Assembly: GCA_026874595.1 (NCBI GenBank)
Contig: CM049306.1
Coordinates: 83,604,142 to 83,668,141 of the forward strand
DNA length: 64,000 nt
DNA from: Sipunculus nudus
Taxonomy: Eukaryota; Annelida; Sipuncula; Golfingiida; Sipunculidae
Reading direction: 5' to 3'
The notes under the pieces were generated by a model that did no database searches, was not told the DNA's origin, and saw nothing but the letters and a program-made list of their open reading frames with translations. This document shows, piece after piece, positions 34,112-45,599 of the stretch (the stretch's first letter is position 1; each line of letters starts with the position of its first letter). Both the position numbers and the translations under genes were made by a program.

Positions 34112-34364
34112 AAGAAACATGACGCACAGACACAACACAAGACACAAAGACACCCTAGCTACAAATAAAACAAGAACCAAAATAGCAGACAATAGTCTGA
34201 GGAACAAAATACCAAAAGTCATAAATGAAACTGACCATAACATTGCTGATAAAATCTACACCCACAGCCTCCAAGGATTAATTAATTACACCAAACAACA
34301 TTTTATAAATACATACAAAGAAAATTGCACACAAACAAACTGCTACATCTGTAACAAAAATTAG
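34112..34364 (+). pseudogene. C-terminal tail of a non-LTR retrotransposon ORF2 (fragment)
   Basis: An open frame ending at the TAG at 34362-34364 encodes about 84 residues rich in His, Asn, Thr and Lys. It includes an N-T-R-H-K start, an S-L-R-N-K-I-P-K-V-I-N block and a C-terminal N-C-Y-I-C motif. This order (an N-T-R block, then an N-S-L...P-K...N block, then a helix with F-I and a terminal cysteine pair) is typical of the extreme C-terminus of ORF2 in CR1/Jockey-group LINEs. It would follow the reverse transcriptase domain, which is absent, so the copy is 5'-truncated. It abuts the family B hairpin. Family assignment is from pattern only. Confidence 0.5.
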
Positions 34365-34690
34365 AATTTTTCGTTGTTTTTTCCTTTCCTCCATTAACAA
34401 ACAAACATATAAATACCCATTAATTCTTTCAATCTCCTTCACTATTTTTGTAAACAATTATTATCATCTCATTGTAAATGTATCAAACATGTTCAATCAT
34501 CCATAGTTATATAGTTATATATACTTTCTTATACCAAATGTTTGCAGGTGGCTGTTGTGTCAGCGGAAAAAAAATCCTTACAACAGTCTCCTGACATAGT
34601 AAAAACGAAAAGATAAACAATTGAATATACAATATATGGATATGTACAATTTTATGTCGAATAAACTTCTTCTTCTTCTTCTTCTTCTTC
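34365..34690 (+). mobile_element. LINE 3' untranslated region with (TTC)n tail
   Basis: Follows the ORF2 fragment and ends in AATAAAC then seven or eight TTC repeats (34668-34690). A short microsatellite at the 3' end is common for CR1-like LINEs. Together with the ORF2 tail this gives a ~580-bp truncated LINE insertion. The A-rich flanking sequence prevents a clear target-site duplication. Confidence 0.5.
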
Positions 34691-34699
34691 AATTAATAC

Positions 34700-35250
34700 A
34701 AATAAAAATTCAAAAGTATCTGTAGCATATTTGGATTTCACTACAATTAACATATTTTGATACAGGATCAACAAGAATGGCTTTGTTTTTGCAGTGCAAA
34801 ACAGATATAGGTCTGTCCCCTATGTGCCATCCAAAAACATAAGGAGTAAAAATCAATACTACCTCTAAACAATGAGTCTTGATTTTAGCAGATTTGACCT
34901 TGAAATCAAGGTCACCTGTTTTCAAAATTGTCAAAAAAAATTCATTGAAACAAGTCATGTACCAAATTTGAGGACAAAATGTTAAATAGTTACAAAGTAA
35001 TGGGGTTCACAAAAAATTAACATTATGGCAAATTTGATCATAAAGATTAAGGTCAAGGTCATCATTTTTCTAGCACATCTGTGGTTTAGATAGAAACAAT
35101 TTGTGTTTCAAATTTAAGGAAAAATATGTAGCCCTTATCATGTTCACAATATATCTTACAAACGATGACAGAAAACGTGGACAACAGATGATGGCACTGA
35201 AAAACAATAGGTCTCCCCAGTGGGGGGGGGGGGGGGGGGGGGGGGGTGAC
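34700..35250 (+). mobile_element. Family G: diverged core with AAGGTCA blocks
   Basis: Contains ACCTTGAAATCAAGGTCACC, TTAAGGTCAAGGTCATC and a GACAGAAAACGTGGACAACAG tract followed by GATGGCACTG. These resemble the tandem cores and GACG-type tails of the other families, but no palindrome box or terminal hairpin is present. A 25-base G tract (35222-35246) follows. Treated as a degraded relative. Confidence 0.4.
35222..35246. repeat. Poly-G tract, 25 G
   Basis: Longest G homopolymer in the window. It is able to form a quadruplex and is probably unstable in copy number and sequencing. Confidence 0.95.
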
Positions 35251-35299
35251 ATAGTGAAATATATTCTTCCCTCATGTCTAACTGACAATCCAGTACATC

Positions 35300-37500
35300 A
35301 GGAGAAAAACTCATGATCTTCACTTGAACCTTATTTAATCATATGCTGACTCATCATCAAGTTTCATGGGATGGTTTAAATGACTCAGGCTTGATTCGGT
35401 ATGACCTGCAATTGTGGGAAGTCACGGACAAGTTACTGGTGGCCTGGAACAATCACAGGAGAAAAATAGTCTTAATTAAGCTTGTTTTTGATACTGCACA
35501 AAATTCTCCCTATGACTTGCATGGTCATGGGCACATTCTTTCCATGGTATTTCATGTTCATCCACGGAGCTGCTACTGTTATCTGCATTCTACTAATGGC
35601 AGTGTCACAGTTCCCACATTCAGTCACATTTTCCTACGGTATCCTACAGCATTGGACCATGTTCTGGAATGACAAGAGAATTTACGTGGCCCAGCTCTGA
35701 GGGTTTGACTCCCTAACTCACTTCTATCCAGTTACCATGGGGTGCACATTTCTGTGTCAGAGACCACTTTCTGTACCATTAGTTTTGAACCTTTCAAAGG
35801 GAACTAGGACCCGGCAGACCATTCACGTTCATTCACAACTCCTTAGGGTGTCCTACGGTAAAGGCCACGTCCTCCTACGACCTTCAAGAACATGGTGAAC
35901 TGTTGACAGGACGTGGTAGGTGTGACCTAGGCTTAAGGAAGGTTGTACGATAAGTCGCACAACAAGTCACACAACAAGTTGCAGGTGTTCACTCGTCTTC
36001 ATGTGATGTTCATGAGATATTCTTATCCTTGTGTGACCTTAACTGTTTTTCTGCCAAAATGTCACAGCTAGTTAATCATCATGACTGCAGATTTCTTCAA
36101 ACCAGATGACTGAAGGTCAGGTGTGACTGGGCCATAAATACCAACTGTTCTGACTGGATAAGCACAATTAGTGAACTGAAAATTTCCCGAAGCACAGAAC
36201 AAAAGCTTGAATATTTGTAGAAGGATAGAGATAACTGCTGAGAAAAACTCCATGCTGTAATATCTAATGGTCTTCTGAATGTCTTGTCTTAGATGTCTTC
36301 CAGTGATTGAAAATCATAATGGAGTGAAGTCATGACTAACTGTTATGGGAAAAAGTCAGTTTTTGTTTTTGTGAAATATAGGACATGATGGAACTGCAAG
36401 TCATAACCTCAAACACATGAGATGCTAAATTCTTGGTTAACTAAATTCCATCTTAAAAGGCAAAGGAAAAAAAGCAAAACCTACCAACATGTATTTGCAG
36501 CTTCAATGATCTAACCGCTTCCATCTGGGCATTGGGTGAGATGGTTCAATATAGGAGGTCATCTGGTACCTATAGACTACCATAAATTTGTTAGTATAGT
36601 TTAAAGGTATAAAAACTCCAACTAACCTGTCACAGAGTGAACAGGCAGAGTGATGCAGGTATCTTGTAAATTATCAGTGGCCTCTCAATTGGTCTCGTCT
36701 CTGATTAGCAGTGAGGCCATAACTAGCCCATAATGTTTCGGTTTTGGCTTTTTTCTGCAGCTTGTGGATCATTTATTGTGCAACATGAAATAAAGGTCAT
36801 TGACAAGCCTGAAATGGGAGTATTTATCACACATTTTCATCAGACCCAACATGACTGTTTCATGGCTCTACCAAAATTTTACAAGCAAATTGATTTTCTT
36901 TATGGTTGTTATATTACACAGATGGCTCCTCATCATACTCAAGTTGTTACTGAAAACCATTTGACAATGTGCCATACTTCATTACTTCCACCCTGCACTG
37001 CTATCATATCAAAATGGCTGATATCTAGAGTGATAGATTTTTTTAGCCACATTCTGCAAGAGACATGAAAGAGACCAAATCTCATATGAAGTTCTGTTAT
37101 GGTAAGTTGGTATAAAAGTATAAATGACTTCACACAATAAAAGGCTCAAAGTTCAGAATATCAAAATAATTAATAAATGGCGTGAAGGCGATTTGCCTGA
37201 CCCTGACCTTTAGCTATCTCTCTCAAATATAATATGAGTGGGAGACCCAAATTCTGGATCAGATGAGATCATATAGATGGGTACACAGGTGGACAGATTT
37301 CAGAAGAGAATGCAGAATAGATGGATTTATAATGTTAAACTAGCTTAGTCTATCAAGTGCAGATGAGCAGATACATAAACATAATACTACAGAAAACTAA
37401 AAAATACTGTTGAAATGAAGGTCAAATTAATTTTTTGTGGCATTAATTTCCTCCTGTAAGTAAAAAGTTTCTTTCAATATTTCCATTTGAATTTATATTG
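35300..37500. other. Non-coding DNA; short frames without support
   Basis: Frames at 35343-35672 (109 codons), 35482-35700 and 36733-37068 (111 codons) overlap or stand alone and have no recognisable domain. The 35340-35960 block is less AT-rich, with several TCCTAC-containing phrases, and 35945-35985 holds a small repeat of an ACAAGTC-CACA phrase. I do not call a gene. Confidence 0.4.
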
Positions 37501-37504
37501 TACT

Positions 37505-37900
37505 TTTAACTCAGCTGCCTATAAGTCAGCTTAGCTATAGTCATACATGATGGTCCCTTGTCCATCTGGTTGTTAACAGGGCACATTTTGCAACTGTTAA
37601 ACCCAAAATTTAAAATTTGACAGAGAGTTACATGTCCCTAAGTTCTCCTACCAAACATGAAACTGAGTCACTGCAACTTTGTTCCTTTGGGAAATTAAGG
37701 AAAATTCTCCATTTTTTGGGTAAAAACTATTCACATATACTTCAAAACTACCCATCATGCAAACCTCTTTTGTTAATCTATTTATATTGAATATAACTAT
37801 TCCTGCATATATTTCCAATGTACATGTTTGCCAGAAATTTGGTCAATATTGAGTAAATCTTTGAAGTTATGGGCCCAAGAATAATGCACTTTGTAAAAAA
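37505..37900 (-). mobile_element. Family A relative on the minus strand, diverged
   Basis: Read on the minus strand, the end is CTATAGCTAAGCTGACTTAT followed by AGGCAGCTGAGTT, equivalent to the A terminal hairpin region. Upstream of it lies TGCCCTGTTAACAACCAGAT, equivalent to the A monomer box GTGCCCTGTTAACAGATGAC. The core further in (to about 37900) is only weakly recognisable. This is the only clearly antisense A copy. Confidence 0.6.
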
Positions 37901-37904
37901 TCAG

Positions 37905-37959
37905 GAAATATGTTTACTCACTTAATATGATAATTTGTTTAGCTAGAGAGCTTATTTCA

Positions 37960-38014
<55 letters not shown>

Positions 38015-40015
38015 CTTAGTTTTAATTGTATACTATAAATTTGATCAAAATTTTGTAATTTTTTTAAGCTATTAGCATAAATATGTAATCATTAGCTTAA
38101 GTTATGCCCAACTTTAACTATATATATATGGCACATTTTTTTCCTGTATAAACATTTGATTTTATTTTCACATGATGAATGGATAGATAAGGTTTTAAGC
38201 TAGGCTTAGCAAGGCTTCCCCGTTGAGAGGATGCATAAACTAGATGAATGTTATTATTTTCTATATCTAATTCATTCTTATTCTAGACTTTTGCTACCTA
38301 TTTAGCTTGTTTTAACTTGCTTCTCAAATTTAGTTTATGCTCATTTGAAAATGGAAATTTTTATTTTTTACAGAAATAAGGTAACAAATTAAATGTGTAT
38401 TATTATGCTTCAGCTCATGTCCATTATTCTGATATTTGAAGGGTTTTGTATGTCCCAGGTGGATATTTTTACATGCATATTACAGTCACTTAGTTGAAAT
38501 ACTGAAACTTTTACAAATACATGTTTGTGATTATGAGAGGCTCCTGCATCTTTCATGAAGTCCACAAAAGTGCACAGTCAACACAACCACTAGGATTTTA
38601 TACAAATATACTCAGAATCAATTTCAGCTGAGCACGTAATCCACAGGTCCTTGTTTTTATCTGGAGCTAATGAAAAGTCTTTGGCATTCCACAATTCAAA
38701 ATAATACTTTTGTTATTTTGTTTTCATTTTCAATAATTAATATCATGAAGCTTGTCTTTAAAACCTGCAGTCATATATTCTGGTTTCTTTATTCGAATCT
38801 CAAATTTTTCATTATTGAAGTACAACTTCTTCCTAATCCTGGTTTCATTTTCCATAATTATTTTCCTGCAGCTTTTCTTTAAAACCTGAAGTCATAATTC
38901 TGCTTTCTCAGTTCAGATGCTCAATCTTTTATTTTTTTATATCTGTTTATTTGGTTGAATCAATTTATCCAGTTTGCCATCACATTTAATCAAATATGTT
39001 TTCACTTTTTTGCTAATAAATGTCTTTCAAGTCTTTGACATCACAAACTGATAGTGTTTCTCTTTTATGTGGGATGCAAGCTGCAAGGTCATGGTCTTAA
39101 CTGATGAAAGACTAACTCAATTTTCTTCTAAAAAATATAACATTTTGTAGCCTTGAGCCTTATCATCCCTGATCAATAGGCCTTCGCCACATTCAAGGAA
39201 GAGATTGGAAATACTGTTCAGTATCAAACACCACTCCAAATGATGAATTCAAAGCTTAAGGCTGCCTTTGTACAGTCCAAAGCATCAGTGAAATGTCATC
39301 TTAATGTAACAGGAATAATTCCTCTCTTCTCTCCATAATTCTAAAGCTCTCAGTACAATAATTGACAGTTCAAATGTCTGAGGCTCTCTCTGGGGTTATA
39401 CTTTCTAGATAGCAAGAAATCTGCAAAAAGGCAAATACTTGGTTACTCTTTGGACAAATGATCGGAACAAAGGTTGCCCTTAGTATTTGTTTTGGGTAAC
39501 ATTTAATAGGTTGCACTACACAGACTGATGACAATATGATAAGAGTAATGTGATAATTAATTTTGGAAAACCAAAGTTTGGTGTAATAATTTTTAAACTG
39601 TATATTTAATTTTTTTGGTTTCCTGTTACTTTTATGATTGTATCATATAATACAATCACTGAAATGGTGAAAGTTACCAAATCCCAGATCAATTACCAAC
39701 ACATAATCCACATTAAACTTGAATCTATCCATTTACATGTTGAGCAAACATCAATCTAGTTTCCTTGTATAATCGGTAAAATAAGTAATGAGTATATGGT
39801 ATATTCTGATCTATGAAATATCGCTGGGCTCAAGGTGTTTAGGAACTTGTGGTAATATTCAGATTTTAACCATCCATTTTGTATAAGAAGGCTATAATTA
39901 TGCTTAAGATTTGATTTCATAAATGGATTGTTAAAAAAAAAAAAGTGCAAGGTGTGATGTCTTTCACTGAATGAATGCATGATGTTTCTGAAGTCTTAAA
40001 CTGCCTGTAACTGAA
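37905..40015. other. AT-rich non-coding DNA
   Basis: Contains the (TA)n tract at 37963-38013 and no supported gene. A locally repeated phrase (AAAACCTG-AGTCATAATTCTG at about 38760 and 38881, with TTTTCATT-CAATAATTA phrases nearby) suggests a ~120-bp duplication. Confidence 0.5.
37963..38013. repeat. (TA)n microsatellite
   Basis: About 51 bp of alternating AT. Confidence 0.97.
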
Positions 40016-40024
40016 ACTGATTTA

Positions 40025-40290
40025 CCTGAAACTGAAGTGCAAGACAAGAGCACCGCAAATGGTGCATAATACACCAGATGCATATCTTGTAACCTCTGAC
40101 CTCAATAAATATGCATGGATTTTGCCCATAATCAAACTCAGGTGAGATAATCTATTGGTAAGTAGTTATGGGGAGTTTCGTGAAAAAGCCCAGGTAGTTT
40201 ATTGCAGCAACACTAGAAGTTAACAGACAGACGGACGGACAGACAGATGGAGCGTGGGTATACCATTATACATCCCATCATAGATGGGCT
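40025..40290 (+). mobile_element. Short HINE-like element (family H), low-confidence
   Basis: A GACAGACGGACGGACAGACAG tract is described here only by position (about 40221-40241). It is followed by TATACATCCCATC-ATA-GATGGGCTC, a small hairpin with a 6-bp perfect stem. This is the same order (microsatellite, then terminal hairpin) seen in families A and C. The core is single-copy with GTTATGGGGAGTTTCGTG and AATAAATATGCATGG phrases. The 5' boundary is uncertain. Confidence 0.4.
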
Positions 40291-40299
40291 CATAAAAAT

Positions 40300-43075
40300 A
40301 TGAGAACTAAGGGAAATAAACACATATGCTGCAATCTTGAAATCAACTCAGAAAACTTTCACCATGAAAAAAGTTCCATTTTTTCTTTTCCTTAAACCAA
40401 CAGATCTTGACAGATGTCACAATCTGAAGTTTATACCAGGTACATGAATGAACATGTTACAGCCTCAGGATCAATATAACAACTGTTTGGTCAGTCATTT
40501 TGTTTCTTTTATGCTTGTTCCCTCAGGGCTATCTTTTTGCCATTTCCTCCTCCCTGATATGTGGATCTTGGCCGTTTGTCCTCCCAAGGCTTTATTTTAT
40601 AACTTTTCTTTCTACTTAGTTATGTTTCACTCTGATGCTTACATGGTTTCTTACCCATTTCTTATATAAGAGGGGAAGAAAATGTATTTACTTGTATAAA
40701 GTTTTTCAAGTAAATTCTGTCAAGATTGTCTCCTTAAGTTACAGATTTAACCATTTCTTTACAACAAACTGCTCCATAACTGTGCAAGAAAATTAAATGT
40801 CAACAGATGGATAAATCGAAAACATAAATAATAATGAAAAGACTACATGCTTGAATAAAAAAAGCTAAAAAAAAAACACTGGCTCTTGGAAGAGAAATCA
40901 TCAGGATGTGGATGGTTGTGACCAATGATGAAAAATAAAAAAAAAATTCTAGAAAAAACAAAAAAGTAAGCTCACTTTCCCCTAAAAATACCAATCATGT
41001 AAAATAGAACTTAACAAAAACATTAAATAACATTTAGGAACACACAGTGACACAATTTAAGAACTGGTTATACAATATGGCTTTCAAATAATTACATTTA
41101 CACAGTGTCCCCTCACTTTTAGCAATAAAATCCTGTTTCCTATTTATCACTTCCTTTGGCACTATATATATTTAAGATAAAAAAACTGAAGTTAAAAAAA
41201 CTGAGTTTGAAGTACTCAGAAAACTCAGAAGAAGATGAACAAATTTAACAAGAAAAGGAACAAAGTCTCTCAAATATTTAATAAGCTCTTGCAGATAGTA
41301 CTATTTATCAGCAGAAGAGAATTTCACCTGAGTAGTTATGCAAGTACCATGCACTTGAGACTATTGTCTTAGGCAGACAGAAGGCTGGTGCCTATCTCTA
41401 CAGCTAATAAAGACATTTTATCTGTCATTTTTTAAAACCATAAGGGAGATCCAAGCACAAATTACCATCCTGAGCTGATAAGAAAGATCTTAAACACAAA
41501 AGATATACACTAAATCAGTTTATTTAAAGCAGACTAGTTCTCCCTTGGGCACTTGACAAAGAAGTTTCTGAACATAATTAACCAGTGATGAACTAATCAA
41601 TTACCTTCGAGAGCTAACCATGTTGCCAGGATATCCTTGATTTACACTAAATGTGTTCTCAAGCAGGAAAACAGACCAAGGATGTCCAAGTTCAGAAATG
41701 TACAACATGGTTACTGACCTTAAGTGTTCATATGCAATCTTCCATGGACCCAATAGTTAAGAGATATATTTTTCACAGAATATACAGGATAGCAAGGAAA
41801 GTCAATACAGACTAGTGAATTTATCACCCTGTTTGGTTGGTTTAACACAAATATGGTTTGGAGAACACTTAAAGTGTTAAAACCTAAATTTTTTACTGAA
41901 CTGTTGTCTTGGGTTGGTGATGTCTGCTCCAGACTGATTTCGTGTATATCAATGTAAAGTGACTAGTTTGAAAAATTTATGACAAATTGTCATTTTTACC
42001 TTGAAAAATGCAAAAAGAATTCTGAGAAAAAAATATTAGGACTGAAATTGTATTAGCTAGCATTTGAAAGAATAATCCTCAATGAACTTATTTTATCACT
42101 GCCATTGCTAGAAAATGTCAAGTCCTAAAGGGTTGACGTTTGGACCATAAATACAAAGTATAGTGACAATCCTTAGTGAAAAGGACAATGAACACAGGCA
42201 AACAATATTATGTAGAATATTACTTATATATATATCTTTATGCCTGTAGCTGGATGACCTTAAGCTTCAAAGTCCATGCCCTTAACCATATTTTTTAAAT
42301 TCCCACCAATTACTGCATTGAACTAACATGTCATTTTATTACTATTATTGCAGTGGACATAAACCAAAGTAAATAACAAAAGTTACAACTGTAGAAAGTT
42401 ATGTCATGACAACCTGATTTCATATGACTGTATATTTCTTTATATTGATCTCAGTATATATACAACTTATAATAATAAGGGAAATAAGCCATAAGTTATT
42501 TTAGTATAATAAATTTTCAGTTGGTGTATAGTGGAACAACTATATTTCTGGAAAACAACTGTATGATGGATTACTGATTTAACTGTCATCATGCTTTTAT
42601 TTATAGACTTACATTTGGGTAGAAACAACATCCAATCATACATGCATTCAGCTGCACTTATTTGTTTAATTAACTATCAACATCTTAGAAATCTTGCATG
42701 CTTATCCTACTTGCTCATAGATACTGTTAGTTTTGCATTTTCCCATTTTAATGAACCTTTATCCCTTTTGTCTGTAAACAGGTACTCCTGACATACCCTG
42801 CTGAACTATGAAATGGTAAAAGGGTGCATGATGACTTCTTAAAATTTTTTATTTTCAATATAAAAATGCCATCAGGTTAAAACACCTGCAGAAAGCTAAC
42901 AAACATGGAGTAAAAATATATTAATACTTTTTCTTGCAGCTGACTATTTTAAAAAGGAAAATATCACCAAGAAAATAAACACACATTTTAATCAGATGAA
43001 TCTAGATTAATCTTCTGTGGTGATAATACCTGTGTTTTTTTTTTTCAAATTACCCATGTTTTCACTGGCATGTGG
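40300..43075. other. AT-rich non-coding DNA
   Basis: No repeat array or supported gene. Frames such as 40448-40669 and 42591-42791 are short and featureless. Confidence 0.5.
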
Positions 43076-43079
43076 CATT

Positions 43080-43690
43080 AAGAATATTCCTGGACCTACC
43101 TGAGCTTAAGAATCCCCACCAACAGCCTTCCCCTTCTGGTGTCTTCTTTTGACTTGTTGAATCCCCTGAGAATAACCAGGCCGCCACTATCTCACCTCAA
43201 GACTTGTCAGCAGACCAAAGTGTCACCTGCAACAGCCAAGATGGGTCAATAGCACAGACAATAGGAGGGGAGTGCAAATGCCCTGCACAGGCATCCCGCT
43301 GGGGAACTTGTGGCCATCCGCTGGAAAATTCCTGCAGCCCACAAGAGACTGTTCCTACCTCCACCCTCTGACAGCATCAACAAATCAGCTTCACGGCCAA
43401 ATTTAGAAACAAAAAAAGACAAATGACTTTGAATTACTCCCTGGACACTCTAGGGAATGGCTTGACCATTGTTACAAGCATGGGGCAATTTTGCAACTTC
43501 TCAGCCAAGACTTGCTGAAGTGTTTTCAGAAAGGTCAAGTAAACCCTCGCCACTTTCCTTGTCAAGTTCCATTACGTAATGCTCCCATCATTTTGTAAAT
43601 CATCTTATTTACAATGCACAGGCTTCAGGGACACACTGTGCCTAAGCTGGAGGAAAACTCAGACATGCAAATGTAGTGATACCATCTTCA
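43080..43690. other. GC-richer complex non-coding block
   Basis: A ~600-bp island of clearly lower AT content, without tandem structure or long open frame. It includes TTACGTAA at about 43574 and an octamer-like ATGCAAAT at about 43665. It is a candidate regulatory or conserved element by composition only. Confidence 0.3.
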
Positions 43691-43699
43691 TACTGTATT

Positions 43700-44565
43700 C
43701 CTGTCATGTTTGATTAAAATGTGTCTATATATATATTCCTCTGATCTTTCTGATTACTAAAGGTCTAGGATTAACAGGCTTTTTACCCATATTGTGGATT
43801 TAAGGCTGGTAAGTTTTCATAGCTTTGAAGAACACATGTTAATCACTTGGAGACCAGTAAGGTACATTAACTTAGGATAACTACGATATATACTTCCATT
43901 ACTCTGCTGAATTTATGAATAAAAATCAAAATATGTCATACAATGCTGAAGTTTCAAACATCACTTTCCATGCAAAAACCTTTCAAATAGTTTTTTTTTC
44001 TCTCTGTCTGATTTCAAAATAACAACAACCATACTGATAAAAAGAACAGTAGGTCATAACTGACAAAGCAAGCTAATATAATGTGATTAAATATTGATGG
44101 TAACTGGATAAATAACTGTTTGTTACTCAAAGGCTTGAAAATTGGCCTGTGAAATTCTTAATGTTTAAAACATATGGGCATTTGATGCCTAAATTAGCCT
44201 TGATAACTTTGGAAAACAGGGTCACAATGACCTAGTTTCAAGAGAAATAGAAGGTATTTTTGGTCACAAATGGAGGAAATTATATAAAAATTACCAAATA
44301 TCATATGACATCTTGGTTGCATATTGTTACAAGGTGTTTGACTGGATGGTTATTTAAGTTAATTTTTTTTAAATCAAACTCCTGGAACAAAGCATTTCTC
44401 TACTTGTCCAAATATCATCAATTATGAAAAGACATAAATTGATGTCTGACATGCCTGAAATAAAGCTTGTATTTATGAAATGTGAAACATTCCTTGAAAT
44501 ATTTCTCAAGTCACAAATATGATTTATTCTACTTCATAACAATATATAGACATCACAACTGTATT
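43700..44565. other. AT-rich non-coding DNA
   Basis: Nothing beyond a weak match to family A phrasing (GGGTCACAATGACCTAGTTT at about 44220). Confidence 0.45.
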
Positions 44566-44567
44566 GA

Positions 44568-45593
44568 ACTAGAATATCAGCAGAAGCTGACAAAAGCCCT
44601 CAGCCAAAACAACAGTGTTTAGAGGTGGTAACAGTTACAAGTACTAAATATCTGTTCTCACATGGATGTATATCTGTACATGTCTCAGTTATATATTTAA
44701 AATGGAGAGGTATGTTCCATGATTCATAACAATCCATCAAATGCTTCCTGAAAAATAAGCTTCTAAGTTTTATTCTATTAAAAGCTCTGTGACCTTGAAA
44801 AGTAGGTCAAGGTCACCCATCTTCGAACTTGACCAAGATTTTGTAGATATACGTCTTCACCAAAGAAATAAAATTCCTCTTGCGAATCCTTTTAGAGATA
44901 TCACGCTCACAAGGCCAAAGTTGAAAATTCCAAGAAAAATTCATTAAAAATCATAAATTGGAGGTGGCGCCCCCAAACTTGTGCAGCAGTTACAGACCAT
45001 CAGTCCCTATGATCATAGTAAGAATTGTGAAAATCCACCTAATGGTTTCTGAGAAATAAGCTTCTAAATGTTTTTTCTATAATCAGCTCTAAAACGTACA
45101 AAAATAGGTCAAGGTCACCCATCTTCAAACTTGACCGAGATTTTGTCAATATACATCTTCACTGAAAAAATACAATTCCTACGGTGAATCCTTTTAGAGA
45201 TATCCCGCTCACAAGCCCAAAGTTGAAAAATCTGATAAAAATTCATTAAAAATCAGAAATTGTAGGTGGCGCCACCAAACTTGTGAAGCAGGTACAGACT
45301 ATCAGTCCCAATAATCATAGTAAGTTTTGTGAAAATCCACCAAATGGTTCCTGAGTAATAAGCGTCTAAGTGTTTTTCTAAAATCAGCTCTAAAATGTAC
45401 AAAAATAGGTCAAGGTCACCAATCTTCGAACTTGACCGAGATTTTGTCGATATACATCTTTACCGAGGAAATAAAATTCTGACTGTGAATCCTTTTCAAG
45501 ATATCCCGCTCACAAGGTAAAAGTTAATGGACGCCGGACGGACGGACAGCTTGGGTGACGACAATAGCCCATCAGCCTAAGGGCTGAGGGCTA
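44568..45593 (+). mobile_element. Family C element copy 2, complete
   Basis: The 5' end is ACTAGAATATCAGCAGAAGC, then AAAAGCCCTCAGCC. The 3' end has GACGCCGGACGGACGGACAG, then CTTGGGTGACGACAAT, then the hairpin AGCCCATCAGCC-TAA-GGGCTGAGGGCT at about 45566-45592. The 5' phrase AGCCCTCAGCC is the reverse complement of the hairpin's right arm. The core has about 2.5 monomers of ~302 bp with AGGTCAAGGTCACC, CTTGACCGAGATTTTGTC and GTAGGTGGCGCCACC (palindrome at about 45265, and a damaged copy GGTGGCGCCCCC at 44963). Non-coding. Confidence 0.85.
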
Positions 45594-45599
45594 AAAAGT

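Larger units (their letters stand above)
29930..34113 (+). mobile_element. Family B element copy 3 with 3.3-kb passenger
   Basis: The 5' end is ACTAGAATATGGGTAGTCGA, with AAGCGACTATGTGTATC at 29951. The core has ~1.5 dimeric units and a palindrome at about 30494. A B-type tail (AGGAAAGGTCAGAGGT, CACATGTGACCCGATAAT) runs to GGACACTTAC at 30760. The B 3' terminus is found at 34051-34113: AGTGGCGGAGG, ACATAGTATCCGC and the hairpin TATCCGCAAAAC-TTT-GTTTTGGCAGATA. In B1 the tail reads GGACACCTAC directly followed by GTGGCGGAAG, so B3 stops and restarts at the same place with about 3.29 kb between. It is therefore either a long form of B or B with an inserted or captured segment. Confidence 0.65.

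Noticed and set aside
33767-34243. 158-codon minus-strand open frame
   Set aside because: It crosses three unrelated units (passenger end, family B hairpin, LINE tail in antisense), is rich in Leu/Val from antisense composition, and shows no domain.
35343-35672. 109-codon plus-strand frame
   Set aside because: No domain, overlapped by another frame in a different phase, no splice or promoter signals.
36733-37068. 111-codon plus-strand frame
   Set aside because: No recognisable motif. A long frame by chance is plausible in this much sequence.
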